From a virus, in the IMG/VR virus record IMGVR_UViG_3300042470_000360, positions 1 to 30,750 of that record: a DNA stretch of 30,750 bases; one strand, written 5' to 3'. Below the pieces are notes generated by a model. That model made no database searches, was not told where the DNA came from, and saw nothing but the letters and a program-made list of their open reading frames with translations. The position numbers and the translations under genes are program-made. Position 1 is the first letter of the stretch, and each line of letters opens with the position of its first letter. Positions 23,506 through 30,094 of the stretch are shown here, piece by piece.

Positions 23506-23846
23506 TAGGGTGACACCGCTATTCCATCGAGGTTCCCATTGTTCTCAGGCGTCTGGGTATTGCCTTCCGTCGAGACAATGACATTTTGTTGATCCGTTGT
23601 CACCAGATTATCCTGGATTGCAGCCACTGACACATCAGGTCTCGGAAAGCGCAAGTTGATGCGCTCAGTTTGCCGTGCCGGTAACCGATAAGGATCTTTC
23701 TCATCCCTGCAATTTTCCTCGCACACCATCAGCCCTGGAAAGTTGATGTCAGGCCCCAAGGTGGCGTGAGGACGCTTCATGCGACACCGATCGCAAATAC
23801 CGATCGCGATGTCGGAATAACCCTCAGTGTCAAGAAACATCGGCAT
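23505..23846 (-). CDS. Zinc-ribbon-like small protein
   Basis: A 113-residue protein with two CxxC-type pairs: Cys18-x-x-Cys21 (ICDRCRMKR) and Cys42-x3-Cys46 (VCEENCRDEKDPYRLP), a pattern expected to hold one zinc ion. The rest is Pro/Gln/Asn-rich and probably disordered. I recall similar short CDRC...CRDEKDPYRLP proteins among structural genes of aquatic phages, with no assigned function. It overlaps both neighbours by a single base (TAATG). A virion assembly or nucleic-acid-binding role is possible. Confidence 0.72.
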   Translation of the reverse strand: MPMFLDTEGYSDIAIGICDRCRMKRPHATLGPDINFPGLMVCEENCRDEKDPYRLPARQTERINLRFPRPDVSVAAIQDNLVTTDQQNVIVSTEGNTQTPENNGNLDGIAVSP

Positions 23847-24361
23847 TATTTTGTCCTACCCTGAGATTCTAGAGTAGCGCGGCGCGACGCAACTCGCTTC
23901 GCAATTTGCTCGGCAGTCTGCTTGCGACCCTTGCCTGCTTTACCACCCAGACTTCCAAAGTTATCAGGCATCTTTTTTGATCTTCCAACCAGCCAAGGCG
24001 TTGGGCGCGAAACACCCTTAAGCGGACTTACATAGTCATACCCACGACTTTTTGATATTGGCGGCTTTTTGCCGCCAGGGGCGATATTCCAGCCCATCGT
24101 ATCTGTACAACGAATTCTTGATTCAAGCTCATAGCAATAATCTTCTGAGCCAATTACCAATACCTCTTTTAACAAGTTTTCCCATCCATATTTGGCTATA
24201 GCATTGGCAAGCCTAGGATTCTCATGTCGATCATTCTTTTGCGCCCAATAGTGGCCATACTTCCATCTATGTTTAGCGTTTTTTGAAACGCCAATATAAC
24301 CTTCGCTCATAAAATCTGAGTGATGACTTGCCCTTATCCAATACAAAGTGCAGGCGCTCAT
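23846..24361 (-). CDS. GIY-YIG homing endonuclease
   Basis: A 171-residue protein with a variant GIY-YIG nuclease core: YWI (7-9), GYIGVS (21-26), Arg32 as catalytic arginine, Glu80 in YELESRI, and the terminal WNIAPGG (91-97). The C-terminal part ends with KQTAEQIAKRVASRRATL, a NUMOD-like helical DNA-binding motif. Such enzymes cut phage DNA at a specific site and spread their own gene. The gene is AT-richer than its neighbours: the line at 24121-24180 has about 32% G+C by hand count, against roughly half elsewhere. Yet its ATG overlaps the adaptor stop by 4 bases and its stop overlaps the next start. This is a clean, in-operon insertion with no intron visible. Confidence 0.85.
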   Translation of the reverse strand: MSACTLYWIRASHHSDFMSEGYIGVSKNAKHRWKYGHYWAQKNDRHENPRLANAIAKYGWENLLKEVLVIGSEDYCYELESRIRCTDTMGWNIAPGGKKPPISKSRGYDYVSPLKGVSRPTPWLVGRSKKMPDNFGSLGGKAGKGRKQTAEQIAKRVASRRATLESQGRTK

Positions 24362-25428
24362 TTCGTATAAACTGAAATATTCGGGGCCAGGTAAATCGGG
24401 CTGCGGTCGCGTTCTTCAGCCTCGGCCAGTGCCAGGTACTTACCAGCCTGGTCCTCGAGGTATTTGATGCGCTCCATGGGCACAGCAGGCAATTCCATGC
24501 TCAATTGGTGCGCCAACATGCCGATCGTGGCCAGATACCAGCGCTGTGGGATCTGCAATTCGTCAGTCAAATCACCCACATCCATGATTTGCTTGGAATA
24601 CCAGACCGTCATTTGCACATACCACTCGTTGGGGACTGGCCAGAGGTAAATTTCAGGCTGTGGGACCGTGCGATTGAACCAAAACTGGTAGGGCTGATTA
24701 GCTGTGAAGTTTTTGTTGGGCAAATTGGTGTAATCGTCGCGATTAAGCCTTGCCATCTGGATTTCACGCGAGTTATTGCCCACATAAAACTCACGCAAAG
24801 CCAGTGTTGTGCCACCAGACGCCCTTACTCGGTAGTATTGGACGCTCTGACCAGGGTCGATGTCATACCAAGCCCATTTTTTATCGGTGACAACCACTGA
24901 TCCGATGTCATACAAGGTGTTCCAAGTTGATCCATCGGTCGAATACTCGAGGGTGAGAGTCCATGTGGCACTTCCACCACCAGAAATATAGGGGAGCAGG
25001 CCGATTGACCCAGCATAAATCGGGTTGCTGGTGCCAAAATTGATCGCGATATTGCCATTAGTGCTTGTTTGCAGGCAGTAGGTATCAACATCGCTGTCCC
25101 CTGCATAGGCTGCATTGCCGCCAGCGCTGCTCGAGTAGCTGCCCGAAGGCCTTGTTAATGTGCGGTAGAGCACATTCAAGGCGTCATTGGCGCCCACTGG
25201 CAGCGTGTAAATGTACTTTTCTGGCGTTAGGCCGATGACTTCCTTCTTTATGGCCCAGTATTGGATGCCAATGTTGATCAGGTTAGTCAGTGTGAAGCCA
25301 AGCGACTCGCGTGCGGTTAGTAATTGCTCGCTAGTTAGCTCTTCAGCAAGCTTGCCACAGCGCCTCGCAGCGTGGTCAATCAGCGTTTGGACATTAAAAA
25401 CCTGGCCATAAGTATCGGAATAGGACAT
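24358..25428 (-). CDS. Tail adaptor protein (gp4/gp11-like) with inserted discoidin-like domain
   Basis: A 356-residue protein. Residues about 10-92 (FNVQTLIDHAARRCGKLAEE... EKYIYTLP) and 216-350 (REIQMARLNRDDYTNLP, PEIYLWPVPNEWYVQMTVWY, then helices LATIGMLAHQLSMELPAVPM) form the two halves of a P22 gp4/T7 gp11-type adaptor. They are split by residues about 93-215, which look like a discoidin (F5/8 type C) galactose-binding domain: AYAGDSDVDTYC, NIAINFG, TLEYSTDGSTWNTLYD, YYRVRASGGTTLALREFYVG. Adaptors bind the portal and lead to the nozzle. The insert should project outward and could bind carbohydrate or anchor a fibre. Confidence 0.8.
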   Translation of the reverse strand: MSYSDTYGQVFNVQTLIDHAARRCGKLAEELTSEQLLTARESLGFTLTNLINIGIQYWAIKKEVIGLTPEKYIYTLPVGANDALNVLYRTLTRPSGSYSSSAGGNAAYAGDSDVDTYCLQTSTNGNIAINFGTSNPIYAGSIGLLPYISGGGSATWTLTLEYSTDGSTWNTLYDIGSVVVTDKKWAWYDIDPGQSVQYYRVRASGGTTLALREFYVGNNSREIQMARLNRDDYTNLPNKNFTANQPYQFWFNRTVPQPEIYLWPVPNEWYVQMTVWYSKQIMDVGDLTDELQIPQRWYLATIGMLAHQLSMELPAVPMERIKYLEDQAGKYLALAEAEERDRSPIYLAPNISVYTK

Positions 25429-25429
25429 T

Positions 25430-25834
25430 TCACCAGCCCGGACAATTCCAGCGTTTCATGGACGCTCTGGCTCGAGATCCGCGCTCAGATTTACGCGCAA
25501 CTGGACCCATACGAGCGCAAAACGAATCACGCCTTGGCCCTCCCTGGGGCTGTGGCGCTTTTAGGTTTGATCCTGTTTCTCGATTGTACTTTGCCCGGCC
25601 CTTGGCGGTAAGACCCGCGCCTTGATCTGCCGGAAGCTTCTCACCGCGGCCAATCGCCAGGCTCGGACCGCCGTTCTTAAGCTGTTCAGGAAGCTTTGCA
25701 TACGATTTCCCCTTTACATTGGACTGCGTGTACTCTGCAGCCACATCAGGTCGAATGCCAACCTTCTTGGCAAACTTCGGATTGTTCTCGGCAGCTTTCA
25801 TGAGCCGGAACTGCGCTTTAGTCTTGGCAGGCAT
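25430..25834 (-). CDS. DUF6321-like basic protein
   Basis: A 134-residue, strongly basic protein. The N-terminus (AKTKAQFRLMKAAENNPKFA) resembles short DUF3008-like phage proteins. The C-terminal half (about 72-134; LTAKGRAKYNRETGSNLKAP, then RRDSFCARMGPVARKS and MKRWNC) matches the SFCARM-containing DUF6321 family as I recall it, seen in cyanophages and other aquatic phages with unknown function. It lies between a short fibre gene and the adaptor gene. A virion DNA-binding or head-completion role is conceivable but not shown. Confidence 0.75.
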   Translation of the reverse strand: MPAKTKAQFRLMKAAENNPKFAKKVGIRPDVAAEYTQSNVKGKSYAKLPEQLKNGGPSLAIGRGEKLPADQGAGLTAKGRAKYNRETGSNLKAPQPQGGPRRDSFCARMGPVARKSERGSRARASMKRWNCPGW

Positions 25835-26419
25835 TTAAGCTATCTGCCCCATGGTAACAATCAACGAGGGGATAGCCGGGTACGCAGGCGTCACACTCGA
25901 TGGCAATGCTTCAAGCGTTACATCCGTCGATTCAGGCAGCCAAAACAACTGCACATAGTCATTAGCATTAAGGTCCAAATAAAAGTTCCATGACGCCACA
26001 CCAAAGCCAAAAATGCTGGCGCTCTTACGCGCTGGTATGGTTACATTGGTTGCCGAGTTAGCAAGATCTGAGCCGTTGATCTTGATCCAAATCGTGACAA
26101 TGTTCTGCGCGTTATCAACATTCTTGAACTGAGCACTAAACTGAAAGTTATAAATGCCGTCATTAGGCACTGTAAAACGGCTATTGCTGACCACCGTGAT
26201 GCCATCGGTAATGTCTACCGTATTGCAAGTCATGGCCGTGCCAACAGTGGTGCTTCCCGTCTGATCTAGGGTGCTGCTAAAGCCGCCATAAGCCGCGCCA
26301 AACGCACGCAAATCACCGATGGTTGATTGCACATTCGCGCCACTTTGCACTAACGGCACAAGCTCTGCGCCCGTCAGTGTTGCGGCTGCTGGCATTGCCG
26401 AGATTTTTTGGTCAGCCAT
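25835..26419 (-). CDS. Short fibre-like protein with C1q/TNF-like beta domain
   Basis: A 194-residue protein. The first 40 residues (MADQKISAMPAAATLTGAEL...) match the N-terminus of the collagen-like fibre, pointing to the same attachment site on the virion. The C-terminal part (about 65-190) has the jelly-roll pattern of C1q/TNF-like fibre tips: FTVPNDGIYNFQFSAQFKN, ITIWIKINGSDL-like strands, and LNANDYVQLFWLPESTDVTL. GGAG lies eight bases before the ATG, which overlaps the previous stop by 1 base. It is probably a short trimeric fibre or decoration tip. The ligand is unknown. Confidence 0.75.
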   Translation of the reverse strand: MADQKISAMPAAATLTGAELVPLVQSGANVQSTIGDLRAFGAAYGGFSSTLDQTGSTTVGTAMTCNTVDITDGITVVSNSRFTVPNDGIYNFQFSAQFKNVDNAQNIVTIWIKINGSDLANSATNVTIPARKSASIFGFGVASWNFYLDLNANDYVQLFWLPESTDVTLEALPSSVTPAYPAIPSLIVTMGQIA

Positions 26420-26658
26420 TACGATTGCTCCAAAACAATTTTGCTGTTGTCTTCTTGCAGCACATACCCTGGAGAAGTCTCATCCAGGATATAAAAAGTG
26501 GTTGGCGGCAAGGTGCCGTAAGTATCAACTACGCCATCATCACCAACATCAAGGCCGTAGTCGGTGCCACCAATGACATTCTGGGCACCAACACCTAATG
26601 CAAAGCCATCCGAGGTATTGGCTTGGTTGGCAACGCTTGAGTAGCCAACAGGAGCCAT
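26419..26658 (-). CDS. Small hypothetical protein
   Basis: A 79-residue acidic protein beginning MAPVGYSSVANQANTSD and rich in Gly, Asp, Val and Thr, with no cysteine or membrane segment. I use the ATG at 26658, which overlaps the previous stop as TGATG; a TTG one codon earlier is unlikely. It lies among head and fibre genes. No family was recognised. Confidence 0.68.
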   Translation of the reverse strand: MAPVGYSSVANQANTSDGFALGVGAQNVIGGTDYGLDVGDDGVVDTYGTLPPTTFYILDETSPGYVLQEDNSKIVLEQS

Positions 26659-26960
26659 CAAATACCTGCTTGAATGAGTTTAAGCGTTGCAGTACCAGAG
26701 CCTGAGTTGACCAGCAGCTTGATGGCCGTAACTGGGAATGCATAGTTGCCATCAGCAGCCGCTACTTCGCCTGCTACCGTGGGATGACTAAACCAGTTAG
26801 AAATGGTGCCTGCAGGGTCGTCAAATGAGTGCTGGACGGTGTAATCAACCGTGCCTGATACCGTGACACCAAAGCCCACATTGAACGGGCTGATGTTGGT
26901 ATTCATGACCACGGTGCTGCTTGAGCCTACCCCGGTTTTGGATACGGTCACTACCTTCAT
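26658..26960 (-). CDS. Small beta-rich virion-type protein
   Basis: A 100-residue protein with GAAGGA six bases before its ATG. It has alternating beta patterns (MKVVTVSKTGVGSSSTVVMN, VDYTVQHSFDDPAG, NYAFPVTAIKLLVNSGSGTA) and no charged helices. I recall similar short proteins with YTVQHxFDDP and AIRL/IKLxVxSGxGT motifs among structural genes of several podoviruses, but no established function. Position after the capsid module fits a head-decoration or minor structural role. Confidence 0.7.
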   Translation of the reverse strand: MKVVTVSKTGVGSSSTVVMNTNISPFNVGFGVTVSGTVDYTVQHSFDDPAGTISNWFSHPTVAGEVAAADGNYAFPVTAIKLLVNSGSGTATLKLIQAGI

Positions 26961-26979
26961 GATTGTCCTTCAATGTGAT

Positions 26980-26999
26980 GCAGGGGCCGAAGCCCCCGC
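26980..26999 (-). other. Intergenic stem-loop with UUCG loop
   Basis: On the minus strand, GCGGGGGC-TTCG-GCCCCTGC forms an 8-bp stem (one G-T pair) closed by a UUCG tetraloop. It sits just after the TAG of the Lys/Gly-rich gene and before the next ribosome-binding site. No T-run follows, so it is not a classic intrinsic terminator. An RNA-processing or mRNA-protecting role, or partial termination, is possible. Confidence 0.7.
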
Positions 27000-27002
27000 T
27001 AT

Positions 27003-28055
27003 CTAGCACGCGCCGCCTGCTTTTCGACGGGCTTGTGGTGGCGTTACTGTGACCGATTCTTTGGTCTCAGTGACTGATCCCTTACCGCGGATCTTATCCA
27101 TCAACTTGCCGCCAAGCTCTTTGACCATGCTTACGGGATTCAAGGCATCCTCAAGGTCACGCTTGGCTTTCGCTGCGGTGGCCTCGGGATCAGCAACAGG
27201 TTTCGATACATCCACTTTACCGCCTGTGTCGTACTTAACCTTGCCGCCCTTCTTGAAAGTGCCCGATTGAATGGTATTAGCTACAGGCTTCGATACTGGG
27301 TGCTTGGGGTAGGCTACGGGTTTGCCTGAATCAACAAGTCCCCCCGTAGCGTAGTGCTTTTTTAAGGCACCACCTTTCTTGAAGCCGCCAGCATTGCCCT
27401 TCTTGACTTCGCCTGTGGTGGTATTGCTTACACCAGGCGAGGATGTTGAGACATTACCCTCAACGCCACCACCCTTGGCATACGCTTTACCGCCACGCTT
27501 GTAGCCACCAGGCTTGCCCATGGACACTTCACCCGTCTTTTTAGGCGTGTGATGCTCACCTTCAGCCGTGTCCATCTTAGTGCTTACATAGCCCTTTGCG
27601 CCCTTCTCAGAGGCTGCCACTTTGATGATGCCGCCATCTTTGTAGCCACCAGCATTGCTCATCGCAACGCCGCCTGTCGCAAGACCTTTATGAGCCTTCG
27701 ATGCTGGCATGGAAGCATGCTTTTTGAGCTTAGCTTCCGTGCCTGCCATCTTCTTCATTTCGGCTGCGTGTTCGGCTTTGGACTCGCCACCTTCTTTCAT
27801 CATGGGGCGTGCCATCTTGCGACGCATGGCCAACGATGGACGAGCAGGTGCGCGGCCGGGCAAAGTGCCCTGACCCATCTGCATGCGGCTTGGGGTTGGG
27901 CCTTCAGCAAGCCCAGCCATCACGCCGCCGTTCATCATCTTGTGGCCATCCGACTTGCCACCATGCTTCTTGGACACATGGCCGCCCTTTTTGAGCTTCA
28001 GCACAACTGAAGGCTCAGTGGTCATCATTTTGACCATCGGCTTAAACTGACCCAT
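27003..28055 (-). CDS. Lys/Gly-rich repetitive basic protein
   Basis: A 350-residue protein from the ATG at 28055, which has AAAGGA six bases upstream; a TTG five codons earlier is unlikely. It is built of Gly-Gly/Lys-Lys motifs repeated throughout (LKKGGHVSKKHGG, AGGYKDGGIIK, GGYKRGGKAYAKGG, AGGFKKGGALKKHYATGG), with Met- and His-rich stretches near the N-terminus and only one or two Cys at the end. It has no hydrophobic core and is probably disordered and strongly positive. It lies two genes after the capsid gene between strong stem-loops. Binding to packaged DNA, or acting as an internal head protein, would fit the charge. No family name is recognised. Confidence 0.75.
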   Translation of the reverse strand: MGQFKPMVKMMTTEPSVVLKLKKGGHVSKKHGGKSDGHKMMNGGVMAGLAEGPTPSRMQMGQGTLPGRAPARPSLAMRRKMARPMMKEGGESKAEHAAEMKKMAGTEAKLKKHASMPASKAHKGLATGGVAMSNAGGYKDGGIIKVAASEKGAKGYVSTKMDTAEGEHHTPKKTGEVSMGKPGGYKRGGKAYAKGGGVEGNVSTSSPGVSNTTTGEVKKGNAGGFKKGGALKKHYATGGLVDSGKPVAYPKHPVSKPVANTIQSGTFKKGGKVKYDTGGKVDVSKPVADPEATAAKAKRDLEDALNPVSMVKELGGKLMDKIRGKGSVTETKESVTVTPPQARRKAGGAC

Positions 28056-28072
28056 CTCTAGTCCTTTCAAGA

Positions 28073-28090
28073 CTGGCCCCGAAGGGCCAG
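28073..28090 (-). other. Intergenic stem-loop with UUCG loop
   Basis: On the minus strand, CTGGCCC-TTCG-GGGCCAG is a perfect 7-bp stem with a UUCG tetraloop. It lies four bases after the TAA of the beta-helix gene and just before the AAAGGA site of the next gene. No T-run follows. Confidence 0.75.
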
Positions 28091-28094
28091 AAAC

Positions 28095-29123
28095 TTAGGT
28101 TGGGTTGACAGCGATGCCGGAAGTTGCAGCAGTGGGTGCGCCACCATCGACATAGATTTGACCACGAGTGGTCGCGTCAGTGCCAAATTCAGTGATGCCT
28201 ACCATTGAGCAATCCTTCATCATCAGCAAGCCACCAGCCGAGGCAGGAAGCGTTGCCAATCCGTTCATGGTTGTGGAACCTGATTGGACGCTGTTGATAA
28301 AGGTGCACTGCTGGAACAACTGCCAACGATCGATGGCCGAAGCAGCCGATGCCAAAACGCCCAGTGGTGTTGCTGCTGAGGTTTGGAACGGAAATGTGCA
28401 ACCAATGAAGCTGTTACGGGCAGTGCCCGAGGCCAACTCAACCGTTGCATTTGCTGCAGAACGAGCCACTGTGTCAAGGCCAAGCACGCAATCAGTGAAT
28501 GTGTTTTCCTGGCTTGTGATCTTCAGCGTGCGAGCAGCAGAACCGCCTGCTGATGCTGCATCACCCATGCCCTGGATATTTACATTCTGGTACGCATTGC
28601 GTCCACCCGCCTCAAGCACACCAACCATGCTTGCAGACCCAGTGCTGAAGCCAACAAAAATGTCGATGTTGGCAAACAAGCAGCCAGCGCCCGTGACATT
28701 AATGAAGGTGTCTGCATTGAAGGTCGTAGCCGTGTAGGTGCCCGTGGGAGGTGCAATACGCGCACGCTGACCTACGCGAGTTGGAGCGCCCATGCCAATC
28801 AAATGCGTGGCATTTTTGTTCCAATTCAGCGTGCCGGTAGTGGCAGTCGGATCGATGGTCTGAGCCAAAGCTGTAGACAGGCGAGCCGTGCCACTTGATG
28901 CACCGTTACTCATCAGGACAATGACATCGTTATTGCCTGATACAGCACGGTTGATCGCAGCGTAAAGCGTTGCTAGAGGATAGTCAGCAGAGCCGTCGTT
29001 ACCGTCAGCGCCATTGACCGGGTCAACAAAGTACCAATTTCCCGAGAACGGGATGCCGCCGATGCCACCGATGACGGGAACCCCGAAGCTCGTAATCCCA
29101 TTAGGGAAGTTTGTAAGAGCCAT
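28095..29123 (-). CDS. Right-handed beta-helix (pectin-lyase-like) virion protein
   Basis: A 342-residue protein with AGGAG eight bases before the ATG. After an N-terminal strand region it has WYFVDPVNGADGNDGSADYP followed by LATLYAAINRAV (about 30-62), a typical start of pectin-lyase-fold beta-helices. Repeated coil signatures come after it: FANIDIFVGFSTG, YQNVNIQGMG, NTFTDCVLGLDT, NSFIGCTFPFQT, LFQQCTFINS, LLMMKDCSMVGI. No catalytic residues stand out. It comes directly after the major capsid gene, which suggests a head decoration or a head fibre more than a tail spike, but a spike is possible. Confidence 0.75.
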   Translation of the reverse strand: MALTNFPNGITSFGVPVIGGIGGIPFSGNWYFVDPVNGADGNDGSADYPLATLYAAINRAVSGNNDVIVLMSNGASSGTARLSTALAQTIDPTATTGTLNWNKNATHLIGMGAPTRVGQRARIAPPTGTYTATTFNADTFINVTGAGCLFANIDIFVGFSTGSASMVGVLEAGGRNAYQNVNIQGMGDAASAGGSAARTLKITSQENTFTDCVLGLDTVARSAANATVELASGTARNSFIGCTFPFQTSAATPLGVLASAASAIDRWQLFQQCTFINSVQSGSTTMNGLATLPASAGGLLMMKDCSMVGITEFGTDATTRGQIYVDGGAPTAATSGIAVNPT

Positions 29124-29136
29124 TTACTTTCTCCTA

Positions 29137-29152
29137 GCGGGGTTTCCCCCGC
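29137..29152 (-). other. Intergenic stem-loop with GAAA loop after the capsid gene
   Basis: On the minus strand, GCGGGG-GAAA-CCCCGC is a perfect 6-bp stem with a GNRA (GAAA) tetraloop. It is placed between the capsid stop (29162) and the AGGAG site of the beta-helix gene. No T-run follows. It may set the capsid mRNA end or stability. Confidence 0.7.
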
Positions 29153-29161
29153 CATCAGGGG

Positions 29162-30079
29162 TTAGACGCCAGGCGTACCGTACATTGCACGAGGATCGGT
29201 GAAGCCGACATCGTAACGCTCGGTTGCCTTGTAGCGCATGGTGTCGGTTTCAAAGTCACCTTCCATGGTCTTTTCAAGGCGGCGGCGCATCATGAGCTTC
29301 ATGCCCTCGGGCGCATCGGTCTGGACCCACCATGCAGTGCTCGAAGTCAAACGCGACAGGACCGCAGCGCCTTCATCGAGCAAGCCGATGGATTTGACTG
29401 GGTTGATGTCGTTGTTTGCTTGGCCAGCACGCAAGACGGACTTCAGTAGGACCTCAGCCTGGAAGATATTGCCAGGAGCGACGACAAGCTGTCGTGGCAC
29501 GAGGCGAATCTTTTTCCCGTTGTTGTCCACTGCCTGACGGATCTGAATGAGCATTTGCTCAAGCGAGGTCTGGCTGAGAACAGCAGCGTTGGTCAGCAGG
29601 TTGCTGAAAGTGCCATTCACGATGGGGTGCGAAGCACTGTTAAGTGCCACACCGTCGCCACCAGCATACTGACCGCCCGTGAAGGCGTTGTTCAGCACAT
29701 TGGCGCACAGGGTTTCCTTGGTTTCAACCAGGGACTGTGCCAAGTGACGGGCATAGACCGAGCCGATGCGGATGTGATCGCCATCCTCAACAAGCACTTT
29801 GGTCAGCGCGAAGGCCAAACCATAAACTGCATACACATAGCGCTTGAGGAAGAGTACGCCACCCTGCTGGTAAGTGACTGGGCTGCCGTCAGGAAGCAAC
29901 GGTGCCAAGCCAAAACCATAGAGCACTGGCTCTTCGTGGTAGTTACGGGGAATGCCGTCCTGCTCGCGGAAAACACGCGACCACTCGTCGGCACGCTGAT
30001 CATAGACTCCATCGAAACACTCGTTGAGGATTGGCTCAACTATCGACCGAAAGTCTGTACTGCGCATTGGGGCTGCCAT
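29162..30079 (-). CDS. Major capsid protein (HK97-fold, Mu gpT-like length)
   Basis: A 305-residue protein with the strongest ribosome-binding site of the window (AAGGAGGG, seven bases before the ATG). The order of elements fits an HK97-type coat protein: an N-terminal helix (RSIVEPILNECFDGVYDQ), an E-loop region around 60-90, a long helix (LAQSLVETKETLCANVLNNA), the P-domain helix TSLEQMLIQIRQAVDNNGKK, then RLVPRQLVVAPGNIFQAEVL, WWVQTDAPEGMKLMMRRRLE and the C-terminal RYDVGFTDPRAMYGTPG. The last block resembles the ends of Mu gpT-like heads (RYG.G..D.R...GS.G). The gene lies at the head of the structural operon, as expected for the most abundant protein. Confidence 0.82.
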   Translation of the reverse strand: MAAPMRSTDFRSIVEPILNECFDGVYDQRADEWSRVFREQDGIPRNYHEEPVLYGFGLAPLLPDGSPVTYQQGGVLFLKRYVYAVYGLAFALTKVLVEDGDHIRIGSVYARHLAQSLVETKETLCANVLNNAFTGGQYAGGDGVALNSASHPIVNGTFSNLLTNAAVLSQTSLEQMLIQIRQAVDNNGKKIRLVPRQLVVAPGNIFQAEVLLKSVLRAGQANNDINPVKSIGLLDEGAAVLSRLTSSTAWWVQTDAPEGMKLMMRRRLEKTMEGDFETDTMRYKATERYDVGFTDPRAMYGTPGV

Positions 30080-30086
30080 GATCTAG

Positions 30087-30094
30087 CCCTCCTT
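30087..30094 (-). promoter_or_regulatory. Strong ribosome-binding site of the major capsid gene
   Basis: AAGGAGGG on the minus strand, seven bases before the ATG at 30079. It overlaps the last bases of the upstream TAA stop. It is the best match to the 16S rRNA tail that I saw in the window, consistent with very high capsid synthesis. Confidence 0.75.

Noticed and set aside
28168-28737. Plus-strand frame of 189 aa opposite the beta-helix gene
   Set aside because: The minus-strand gene has clear beta-helix motifs, a ribosome-binding site and operon context; the plus frame has none.
26980-29152. Rho-independent terminators at the three hairpins
   Set aside because: None is followed by a T-run on the minus strand; the next ribosome-binding site comes at once.
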